Shown one piece after another: positions 1 to 7,135 of a stretch of DNA of 21,737 nucleotides. Under the pieces are notes generated by a model. The model was not told where the DNA came from and searched no databases. It was given only the letters and a program-made list of their open reading frames with translations. Numbering within the stretch: the stretch's first letter is position 1; each line of letters opens with the position of its first letter. This stretch comes from UBA3210 sp963623095. Lineage in GTDB: Bacteria > Bacillota_I > Bacilli_A > RFN20 > CAG-449. The position numbers were made by a program, and so were the translations under genes. The stretch spans positions 1-21,737 of the forward strand of contig CAVFKD010000026.1 of assembly GCA_963623095.1 (NCBI GenBank). Direction: 5' to 3'.

Positions 1-1074
1 AACTATGTGATGAATATACTGAATTCTTACGTAATTTATTTAAATCAAATAATGTGTCTTCTTGTATCGATTTAGTTTATATGACAGGTATTTTACCTAT
101 TAGAAGATATACTACTCAATCTACATTAAATATGTTTACTGAATATAATATGCTTGATCCTGATAATTTATCTACTTACTTTGGCTTTACTGAAGAAGAA
201 GTAAAAGGATTATGTAAAAAATATAATAGAGACTTTAATGAAATTAAATCATGGTATGATGGCTATAAATTAAATGGCAATGATATTTATAATCCTAAAT
301 CAGTAGTTGAAGCAGTAACTAGAGGTGTATGTAAAGACTATTGGACCAAGACTAGTGCAATTGAAGCAATTACTTATTATATGAACTATGATCATGGTGT
401 ATTAAAAGATACTATTACTAAAATGATAAGTGGTGAAAAAGTATTTGTTAATGCATCTAGATTCGCTAATGACTTAACGAAAGTTAATTCAACAGATTCT
501 GCATTAACAGTATTAATTCATTTAGGATATTTAGCTTATATTCCAACTGATGAACCTGAATATGGTTATTGCTATATACCTAATTATGAAATTAGATTAG
601 AATTTATTAATGCTTTACAAGAATTAAATTGGACAGAAATTTATAACCCTATTTTTAATTCTAATAAACTTTATGAGGAAACATTAAAAGGTAATACTAA
701 ATATATCAATGAAACATTAGATAAGAATCATTTAGATCTAGCAGGACCCTTTTAATAAGAACAAAGAAGATATATTAGGTATTATAGTTCAAATATCATA
801 TTATTGTTGTAAAAGATATTATGATGTTAAAAAAGAAGATACATCTACTTTAGGACGTGCAAATATAACCTTTATGCCTATTGATAACAATCATATACCA
901 ATGATTGTTGAATTAAAGGTTAATGAAACACCTTCTGAAGCAATAAAACAAATAAAAGAAAAACAATACTTTAATGCTTTAGGTTCATATCATGGAGATG
1001 TATTATTACTAGGTATATCTTATAATGATAAAACTTTAAAACATGATTCTATGATTGAAATGATTAAGCTATAG
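1..1074 (+). pseudogene. AAA-ATPase-like / PD-(D/E)XK nuclease-like protein, 5'-truncated by the window and frameshifted
   Basis: The reading frame is open from position 3, so the gene begins before the window. The protein resembles the widespread gut-bacterial family with an N-terminal AAA-ATPase-like domain and a C-terminal PDDEXK_9-type (DUF1703) nuclease-like domain; features typical of it are YMTGILPI, the LSTYFGFTEEEV segment and WYDGYK. The frame ends at TAA 753-755 just after LDLAGPF. The missing C-terminal part continues without interruption in the +1 frame from about 742 to 1074 and includes VELK and the QIKEKQYF helix. One extra base near 741-753 would explain this. The nuclease motif usually written GRAD reads GRAN, so a likely catalytic Asp is replaced by Asn. 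After the TAG at 1072 the frame could run 10 more residues. This is most likely a recently inactivated copy; members of this family may be anti-phage or mobile, but their function is not established. Confidence 0.8.
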
Positions 1075-1108
1075 GATTATGAAGAATTTATTAATTCAAA
1101 TATTTAAA

Positions 1109-1137
1109 TTGAATAATTAAATTAAATAATATATTAT
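1109..1137 (+). promoter_or_regulatory. Promoter of the ileS T-box transcript
   Basis: A -35 TTGAAT (1109-1114) and a -10 TATTAT (1132-1137) are separated by 17 bases, which predicts a start near 1144 at the 5' edge of the T-box leader. The same two hexamers at the same spacing occur before rpsO. The surrounding DNA is extremely AT-rich, so chance matches are possible. Confidence 0.5.
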
Positions 1138-1143
1138 TTATCT

Positions 1144-1372
1144 AACGGCGCAAGAAGATAAAAGCCTAAGATAAGCTATTAGAGAGTTTCTCATACGGTG
1201 AAAGAGAAATTAGATGAACTTAGAAACTAATCACTTCCTAGCTAGATTTCTGAAATAGTAGTAAGAAATTTCGTTTTATCACGTTACGATATTCGAGGTG
1301 TCTAGATTATTCTAGAAACTAAGGTGGTACCGCGTTATTAATATAACGTCCTTAGAAATAAGGACGTTTTTT
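1144..1372 (+). promoter_or_regulatory. T-box leader (tRNA-Ile sensing) controlling ileS
   Basis: The transcript carries the classic T-box AAGGTGGTACCGCG at 1321-1334. In stem I, AGCTA 1174-1178 pairs with TAGCT 1239-1243 and TTTCTC 1187-1192 with GAGAAA 1204-1209; the AGAGAG bulge (1181-1186) and GGTGAAAG apical loop (1197-1204) are present. The likely specifier codon is ATC at 1230-1232, followed by A, which matches Ile and the downstream gene. A stem II-like helix pairs 1246-1251 with 1264-1269, and stem III pairs TCTAGA 1301-1306 with 1311-1316. The antiterminator pairs CTAAGG 1319-1324 with CCTTAG 1350-1355, with an inner CGTTAT/ATAACG stem. It is mutually exclusive with the terminator. 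Uncharged tRNA-Ile should favour antitermination and ileS expression. Confidence 0.95.
1345..1372 (+). terminator. Regulated intrinsic terminator of the T-box leader
   Basis: AACGTCCTTA (1345-1354), loop GAAA and TAAGGACGTT (1359-1368) form a perfect 10-bp stem that runs into a T tract. The left arm contains the bases needed for the antiterminator, so the two structures compete. Confidence 0.93.
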
Positions 1373-1390
1373 CGTTCTTAAGGAGGATTT

Positions 1391-4138
1391 ATGGAAATCA
1401 ATAAAACTTTATTAATGGGTAAGACTGATTTTGAAATGAGAGGTAATCTTGCTCAAAAAGAACCACTTATGTTACAAAAGTGGGAAAGCGATGATGTTTA
1501 TCATGCTTTATTAAACAAAAGAAAAGGTGCAGAAGAATATATGCTTCATGATGGCCCTCCATACGCGAATGGTGATATGCACTGCGGCCATATGTTAAAT
1601 AGAATCTTAAAAGATATTATTTTAAGATATAAAGGTATGTCAGGATATTCAGTTCCTTTCTATCCAGGATGGGATACTCATGGTTTACCAATTGAAAATG
1701 CAGTTACTAAATCAGGTGTAAATAGAAAAACAACTCCACCTACTGAATTTAGAAACAAATGTGAAGAATATGCGAAAAAGCAAATTGAAAGACAAATGGC
1801 ACAAGTTAAAAGACTTGGTGTTAATGCTGATTTTGAAAATAGATATGTCACTTTAAATAAACAATTTGAAAAAGATGAAATTCATGTATTCGCAAAAATG
1901 GCATTAGATGGATTAATCTACAAAGGATTAAAACCAGTCTATTGGTCACCTAGTAGTGAATCCGCTCTCGCAGAAGCTGAAATTGAATACGCAGATGTTA
2001 AGGCAACTACAATCTTTGTTAAGTTCCAAGTATTAGATGGAAAAGGTGTATTAGATCCTTCAACAGATAGCTTTATTATTTGGACAACTACTCCTTGGAC
2101 AATGCCTGCAAACTTAGCGATTTGTTTAAATGAAAAATTAGAATATGGTTTATTCCATACAGAAAAAGGTAATTTCATTTTCTTAACATGTTTAGAATCT
2201 TCATTAAAAGAAAAATTAGGCTTTGAAGAATGCACATTAATTAAAACATTTAAAGGTAAACAATTAGAAGGCATTACAACTAAACATCCTTTATACGATA
2301 GAGAATCTATTATCATCTTAGGTGACCATGTTACCGCGGATGCTGGTACAGGATGTGTTCATACCGCTCCTGGACATGGTATGGATGACTACATTGTTGG
2401 TTGTAAATATAATTTACCTCCATTCTGCCCAGTTGATGAACATGGTTACATGATGAAAGAATGTGGCGAAAGACTTGTAGGTAAATTCTATGAAGAAGCT
2501 AATGAAGAAGTATTGACTTGGTTAGAAGAAGTTGGTGCTTTATTACACAAAGAAGTTATTGTTCACTCTTATCCACACGATTGGAGAACTCATAAACCAG
2601 TCATCTTTAGAGCGACACCTCAATGGTTCTGTTCTATTGATAAGATTAGAAATCAATTACTCGAAGAAATTGACAAGGTTAATTGGACTCCATCTTGGGG
2701 TAAATTAAGAATGACTAATATGATTAAAGATCGTGGCGATTGGTGTATATCACGTCAAAGAATTTGGGGTGTACCACTTCCTATTATCTATAACGAAGAT
2801 GGAACTCCAATTATGGAAAAAGAAGTCTTTGATCACATTGAAGAATTAGTTGGTGAATATGGATCAAATGTTTGGTTTGAAAGAGAACCAAAAGATTTAT
2901 TACCAGAAGGATATACTAATTCTCATTCTCCAAATGGTAAATTTAAGAAAGAAACTGATATTATGGACGTTTGGTTCGATTCAGGTTCTTCATATAACAC
3001 ATGTATCGACAGAGGATATAAATTCCCAGTTGACTTATATCTAGAAGGTAGCGACCAATATAGAGGTTGGTTCAACTCTTCTTTAATTATTTCTACTGCA
3101 GTAACAGGTCATTCTCCATATAAGAATGTCTTATCACATGGCTTTATCTGTGATGAAAAAGGCTTCAAGATGTCTAAATCATTAGGCAACGGCGTTGATC
3201 CAAATAAGATTATTAATGTCTACGGCGCTGATGTATTAAGACTTTGGTGCGCTAGTGTTAACTATCAAGCTGATGTAAGAATCTCTGACAACTTAATTAA
3301 GAAAGTTGGCGATACTTATAGAAAAGTTAGAAATACATTTAAGTTCTTACTTGCGAACTTATCAAATGGTGAAGACAAATACTTCGATTATGAAAAAGAT
3401 GGTGTTAAAGAATTCTCTTTAATTTCAAAATATGTTCTTGCTACATTAGAAAAAACTAAAAATGAAGTATTGGGCTATTATGATTCATATGACTTCGCGA
3501 ATGTTTGCCAATCATTATTAAATTATATTACTGGTGATTGTTCAGCATTCTATGTTTCAGTAATGAAAGATGTCTTATATTGCGATAAGGTTGATTCTCC
3601 ACGTAGAAGAGAAGCACAAACTGTCTTATATTTAATGACAACTACATTAAATAGATTATTCGCACCAATCTTGGCTTTCACAATGGATGAAGTATATCAA
3701 AATATCCCAGGACATACTCAAAAACATGTATTATTAGAAGATATGCCAAAAGTAAGCCATGAATATTCAGATGATTTAGTTAAAGAATTTGAAACAGTTA
3801 AACTTGTTCGTGATGATGTCTTAAAAGGACTTGAAGAAGCTAGAACTGCAGGAGTTATTAAACCAAGTGGTGAAGCAAGTATTTGCTTTAATCCATTAAA
3901 GGGTAAAGAAATCTTTAATAAATTTAGCAAAGAAGAATTAAATTTATTATTTGTTGTTTCTGATTCTAATATAGATGATAAGGTTGAAGGTGCAAGCTTT
4001 GATAACGTTGTTGTCAATGTAAAACACCATTCTGGACAAAAGTGTGAAAGATGTTGGAATTACTTCGATGACTTAAAAGAATTCCAAACATTCCATGTAT
4101 GTTCAAGATGTTATGAGGTAATTAAAGATGAAGAATAA
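1391..4138 (+). CDS. ileS: Isoleucyl-tRNA synthetase
   Basis: This cytoplasmic class I synthetase charges tRNA-Ile with isoleucine using ATP. The 915-residue length is normal for bacterial IleRS. The HIGH signature appears as HCGH at residues 64-67 within HDGPPYANGDMHCGH, and KMSKS lies at 593-597. The editing (CP1) domain is marked by TTTPWTMPANLAI and GTGCVHTAPGHG. The C-terminus has a four-cysteine zinc site, C885/C888 and C904/C907, as in the bacterial type with a zinc-binding tail. The start follows a near-perfect AAGGAGG (1380-1386) and comes directly after the T-box terminator, so expression should respond to tRNA-Ile charging. The 3' end overlaps lspA by 11 bases, indicating one operon. 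Recognition is certain. Confidence 0.98.
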   Translation: MEINKTLLMGKTDFEMRGNLAQKEPLMLQKWESDDVYHALLNKRKGAEEYMLHDGPPYANGDMHCGHMLNRILKDIILRYKGMSGYSVPFYPGWDTHGLPIENAVTKSGVNRKTTPPTEFRNKCEEYAKKQIERQMAQVKRLGVNADFENRYVTLNKQFEKDEIHVFAKMALDGLIYKGLKPVYWSPSSESALAEAEIEYADVKATTIFVKFQVLDGKGVLDPSTDSFIIWTTTPWTMPANLAICLNEKLEYGLFHTEKGNFIFLTCLESSLKEKLGFEECTLIKTFKGKQLEGITTKHPLYDRESIIILGDHVTADAGTGCVHTAPGHGMDDYIVGCKYNLPPFCPVDEHGYMMKECGERLVGKFYEEANEEVLTWLEEVGALLHKEVIVHSYPHDWRTHKPVIFRATPQWFCSIDKIRNQLLEEIDKVNWTPSWGKLRMTNMIKDRGDWCISRQRIWGVPLPIIYNEDGTPIMEKEVFDHIEELVGEYGSNVWFEREPKDLLPEGYTNSHSPNGKFKKETDIMDVWFDSGSSYNTCIDRGYKFPVDLYLEGSDQYRGWFNSSLIISTAVTGHSPYKNVLSHGFICDEKGFKMSKSLGNGVDPNKIINVYGADVLRLWCASVNYQADVRISDNLIKKVGDTYRKVRNTFKFLLANLSNGEDKYFDYEKDGVKEFSLISKYVLATLEKTKNEVLGYYDSYDFANVCQSLLNYITGDCSAFYVSVMKDVLYCDKVDSPRRREAQTVLYLMTTTLNRLFAPILAFTMDEVYQNIPGHTQKHVLLEDMPKVSHEYSDDLVKEFETVKLVRDDVLKGLEEARTAGVIKPSGEASICFNPLKGKEIFNKFSKEELNLLFVVSDSNIDDKVEGASFDNVVVNVKHHSGQKCERCWNYFDDLKEFQTFHVCSRCYEVIKDEE

Positions 4139-4754
4139 TAAGGTCTTAAAGTGGCTTTATAAAATCTTTATTGAATATTATGGACTTGTAATGATTTTAT
4201 TACTTGCCTTAGATTTAGTTTCTAAGGCAGTAATGGAATCTGTTTTAAACGCAAATGGAACAATAAGCGTTATTCCTAATTTCTTCGATTTAACATTAGT
4301 TTATAATACTGGTGCATTCGCTGGAATGCTTGGAGGTACATTTGGACATATATTATTAATCATCATTTCTTTAGTTGGAAGTGGAGTAATGATTTATGGA
4401 CTTATTAAATTCAAAAATAAATTTAATAAAGGAATGATTATCGCCCTAGTTTTAGCGATTCCTGGATGTGTTGGTAACTTAATTGATAGATGTATTATAT
4501 CTAATGGTGAATGGAGAGGCGTAATTGATTTTTTCCATATTTATATTAATGCGATTAACTTTAATTGGCCTGTATTCAATGTCGCAGATATGTTACTTGT
4601 TGTTGGTATTATTGTCTTTATTATTTTCTACATCATTTATGATGTTAAAAATGAAAAGATTAAAAAACAAGCACTTGAAGAATTAAACGCTGAAAAGAAA
4701 AAAGAACTAGAGAATGAAAAATCTAACAAAGATGAGACAAAGGAAGATAAATAA
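4128..4754 (+). CDS. lspA: Lipoprotein signal peptidase (signal peptidase II)
   Basis: This membrane aspartyl protease cleaves the signal peptide of prolipoproteins just before the lipid-modified cysteine. It has four predicted membrane segments (about residues 15-35, 65-92, 101-118 and 150-175). The family motifs are present: VYNTGAFAG, GNLIDR with catalytic D120, and FNVADMLLVVG with catalytic D154. At 208 residues it is longer than the usual 150-170 because of a C-terminal tail of roughly 38 residues after the last membrane segment. The tail is almost entirely Lys, Glu and Asp with a few Asn and should be cytoplasmic. The start lies inside the end of ileS, and the stop overlaps the rluD start as TAATG, so the three genes are translationally coupled. 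The lipoprotein encoded after uppS would be a substrate. Confidence 0.96.
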   Translation: MKNNKVLKWLYKIFIEYYGLVMILLLALDLVSKAVMESVLNANGTISVIPNFFDLTLVYNTGAFAGMLGGTFGHILLIIISLVGSGVMIYGLIKFKNKFNKGMIIALVLAIPGCVGNLIDRCIISNGEWRGVIDFFHIYINAINFNWPVFNVADMLLVVGIIVFIIFYIIYDVKNEKIKKQALEELNAEKKKELENEKSNKDETKEDK

Positions 4755-5677
4755 TGGAAGAAAAGATTATTATAGTTACTGAAGAAAACGATAATACAAG
4801 ATTAGATAGTTTTTTATCTTCATTAGATGATGCAAAATCCCGTTCTTACGTTCAAAAAGCCATTGAAGAGGGAAATGTATTAGTCAATCAAAAAGTAATT
4901 AAAAAGCCTTCTTATAAAGTTTTTGAAGGCGATGAAATTAGATTTACATTCTTAGAAGATAAACCTTTAGATGTAGTAAAGAAAGATATTCCTATCGATA
5001 TTATTTATCAAGATGATGATTTATTAGTTATTAATAAACCTCGTGGAATGGTTGTTCATCCATCAAATGGTCATTATGATGGAGATACATTAGTTAATGC
5101 GTTATTATATCATATTAAAGATTTATCATCTATTAATGGGGTAGTTAGACCTGGAATAGTCCATCGTATTGATAAAGATACTTCTGGTTTATTAGTTGTT
5201 GCGAAAAACGATGAAGCTCACTTATTCTTATCTTCTCAATTAGTTGATCATACAATGCATAGAGAATATCTAGCGATATGTGAAGGTGTTATTCCTCATA
5301 CTGATTTAAAAATTGATGCACCTTTAGGTAAAGATCAAAATGATAGACTTAAAAGATGTGTCGATATTTATAACGGTAAAGAAGCTGTTACATATGTTCA
5401 TGTTATTGAAAGAATGAAGTACAATACATTAGTTTCTTGTAAACTTGAAACTGGTAGAACTCATCAAATTAGAGTTCATATGCAATATATTAAACATCCT
5501 TTAGTTGGTGATCCTGTATATGGATATCGCAAACAAGAAATAAAGGCTAATGGACAAATATTACACGCATATAAAATTACATTCATTCATCCTAGAACCA
5601 AAAAAGAAATGTCTTTTACTTGTGAACCAGATGAAGAATTTAATAGAGTACTTGAAATAGCTAGAAATAGAAAATAA
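4754..5677 (+). CDS. rluD: Large-subunit rRNA pseudouridine synthase, RluD/RluA family
   Basis: The enzyme converts uridine to pseudouridine in RNA, most likely 23S rRNA. An N-terminal S4-like RNA-binding domain covers about residues 14-80 (RLDSFLSSL through VNQKVIKKPSYKV). The RluA-type catalytic domain follows, with HRIDKDTSG at 137-145 in which D140 is the expected nucleophile. The family motifs GRTHQIRVHM and HPLVGDPVYG are also present. The length of 307 residues is normal. In Firmicutes this position after lspA is usually held by a RluD-type enzyme (ylyB); the exact rRNA target cannot be read from sequence. The ATG shares a base with the lspA stop. The stop lies one base from the stop of the convergent minus-strand gene, and the terminator is inside that gene. 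Confidence 0.93.
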   Translation: MEEKIIIVTEENDNTRLDSFLSSLDDAKSRSYVQKAIEEGNVLVNQKVIKKPSYKVFEGDEIRFTFLEDKPLDVVKKDIPIDIIYQDDDLLVINKPRGMVVHPSNGHYDGDTLVNALLYHIKDLSSINGVVRPGIVHRIDKDTSGLLVVAKNDEAHLFLSSQLVDHTMHREYLAICEGVIPHTDLKIDAPLGKDQNDRLKRCVDIYNGKEAVTYVHVIERMKYNTLVSCKLETGRTHQIRVHMQYIKHPLVGDPVYGYRKQEIKANGQILHAYKITFIHPRTKKEMSFTCEPDEEFNRVLEIARNRK

Positions 5678-5678
5678 T

Positions 5679-6374
5679 TTATATTAAAAATAATAAATAA
5701 CTAACTAAATATATACATATTGGGGAAATGATTGTATCGTTTCCCTTTTTTGATAAAAGTTCACTTATTCCTGTTACTAAACTAATAAGTAAACTAAATA
5801 ATAATATTAAATTTATATCGTATTTGGAGAATAGTAATATCGTTAAACTGATTATAAAAGAAATAGAGATATTCGCGATTAATCCTTCGATAGATTTATT
5901 TTGATCAATTATTTTAATATTGAAATGATGGAGACCATATTTTTTACCAATTAAAGATGCCATTGCATCTCCAAAACAGAATGTAACTATTGATAATAAA
6001 GCAATTAACTTATTATTAGTGAAATATGTTAATAGAATTACACTAGCTTCGATTAAAAATACTTTTAAGATAGTTAATTCAACTTCATTTTTCTTTCTTG
6101 TGATAAAGATATCTTGAAAGAAAGTTAATCTTAAAACTATTTTTAATCCAATAAATGATAACAATCCAAGAATAAGACAAACTATTGATGAATATAATAA
6201 GTTTTTATAACAATATAAATAGATAAAAATCGCTAAAAAGCCAACAAAATGAAGCAATTTTCTTTTGATTTCTTGATTGATAGAAGTGTATTTATTAATT
6301 ATTAAGCATAATAAAAAACCTATTAAATAATAGCTAAAAGTGATTAATAATGAATAAAAGATACTTATTTCCAT
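5679..6374 (-). CDS. Polyprenol/dolichol/phytol kinase-like integral membrane protein (SEC59-type)
   Basis: The protein has 231 residues and about seven hydrophobic segments. It carries the signatures of the CTP-dependent dolichol/phytol kinase and phosphatidate cytidylyltransferase-like superfamily. RKLLHF is at 38-43, FGDAMASLIGKKYG at 134-147, KSIEG at 160-164 and ELLSKKGNDTIISP at 205-218. In characterised relatives such as yeast Sec59 and plant VTE5, the protein phosphorylates a prenol with CTP. The nearby dxs, ispH and uppS genes fit a role in prenol phosphorylation or recycling, but the substrate is inference and a lipid cytidylyltransferase is not excluded. The ATG is two bases after the tetR stop and has no clear ribosome binding site, suggesting coupled translation. 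The conserved GNDTIISP codons overlap the rluD terminator. Confidence 0.78.
   Translation of the reverse strand: MEISIFYSLLITFSYYLIGFLLCLIINKYTSINQEIKRKLLHFVGFLAIFIYLYCYKNLLYSSIVCLILGLLSFIGLKIVLRLTFFQDIFITRKKNEVELTILKVFLIEASVILLTYFTNNKLIALLSIVTFCFGDAMASLIGKKYGLHHFNIKIIDQNKSIEGLIANISISFIISLTILLFSKYDINLILLFSLLISLVTGISELLSKKGNDTIISPICIYLVSYLLFLI
5723..5751 (+). terminator. Intrinsic terminator of ileS-lspA-rluD, inside the convergent gene
   Basis: GGGAAATGAT (5723-5732), loop TGT and ATCGTTTCCC (5736-5745) form a 10-bp stem with one G-U pair, followed by six T. It works only on the plus strand, because the other strand has no T tract after the stem. It lies within the coding sequence of the minus-strand kinase-like gene. 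Confidence 0.85.
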
Positions 6375-6376
6375 AA

Positions 6377-6961
6377 TTAGATTAAAATATTTGAAGTAAT
6401 AATATCATTGATAAATTTAGACAATGATGTTTCAAATTCTTTCTTGTCATAATTCTTTTCATCTAAATAAGATATTATGACATTAAATAAACCTGGGATT
6501 ATAAAATTTGCGATATATTTTGGATCATATTTTAAAGGAGTGATTCTATTTACTTCTTCTAATTGTTTCTTTGTATATTCGATTGTTCTATTGACTAAGG
6601 TGTAATAGATAACTGCGTTATCTTGAGCTTCTAATTCATAGATGATATGACGATATTGGTCAATCCCTTCGACTAAAACTTCCACTAACGCAAGAATATA
6701 ATTTTGAAATTCGTTAGAAAAATTATAATTTTTTTGGATATTAGAAGCATTTTTAGATAAATCTAGTTGTAAACGATTGATAATATCATTCAATAAATCT
6801 TCTTTATCTTTATAGTGTGTATAAAAAGTAACACGATTAATATTAGCTTTTGTGGCTATTTCATTAATTGCAATTTTTTCATAGCCTTTACTACCTAAAA
6901 GAGTAATAAATGCTTTAATAATCTTTTCTTTTGTGCGTTCACTTCTAAAATCTGTTCCCAT
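6377..6961 (-). CDS. TetR/AcrR-family transcriptional regulator
   Basis: The protein has 194 residues, normal for the family. The N-terminal DNA-binding domain reads RTKEKIIKAFITLLGSKGY followed by the helix-turn-helix INEIATKANINRVTFYTHYKDKEDLL (about residues 27-56), which is typical TetR. The helical C-terminal ligand and dimer domain is not specific enough to identify a ligand. The ATG is preceded by GAGGT at good spacing. The gene is first in a two-gene minus-strand operon with the kinase-like gene and is divergent from dxs. A perfect inverted repeat overlaps the -35 of its own promoter, which suggests autoregulation; control of dxs from the same intergenic region is possible but unproven. 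Confidence 0.92.
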   Translation of the reverse strand: MGTDFRSERTKEKIIKAFITLLGSKGYEKIAINEIATKANINRVTFYTHYKDKEDLLNDIINRLQLDLSKNASNIQKNYNFSNEFQNYILALVEVLVEGIDQYRHIIYELEAQDNAVIYYTLVNRTIEYTKKQLEEVNRITPLKYDPKYIANFIIPGLFNVIISYLDEKNYDKKEFETSLSKFINDIITSNILI

Positions 6962-6982
6962 AAGTTATACCTCACTAAAGAC

Positions 6983-7013
6983 ATTATAACACATAATTAT
7001 TTACATGTGTAAA
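6983..7013 (-). promoter_or_regulatory. Promoter of tetR with overlapping operator candidate
   Basis: On the minus strand there is an extended -10, TGTTATAAT (TATAAT at plus 6983-6988). A -35-like TTTACA (plus 7008-7013) lies 19 bases upstream, a long spacing that the TG extension would offset. The perfect inverted repeat TTTACA-TG-TGTAAA (7000-7013) covers this -35. A wider pair, ACACAT/ATGTGT, is also present at 6990-7010. Confidence 0.55.
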
Positions 7014-7063
7014 AAATTTATATTTATAGTAATTTGTAAATTTTCTATTGTTTTTATAATTAG

Positions 7064-7106
7064 TTAAGAATCTTAATTTGCATTTATTATATTTTAATAA
7101 TATAAT
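7064..7106 (+). promoter_or_regulatory. Promoter of dxs-ispH-uppS with adjacent inverted repeat
   Basis: A perfect -10 TATAAT (7101-7106) lies 17 bases after TTGCAT (7078-7083), a weak -35. Directly upstream is the perfect inverted repeat TTAAGA-A-TCTTAA (7064-7076), which could bind a regulator. Neither element has been tested and the region is AT-rich. Confidence 0.5.
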
Positions 7107-7135
7107 AGAAATTGACTTGAAGAAAGTAGGGTAAC

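Noticed and set aside
1939..2316. Antisense open frame within ileS
   Set aside because: It lies wholly opposite a well-conserved synthetase domain, has no plausible ribosome binding site and its translation resembles no family.
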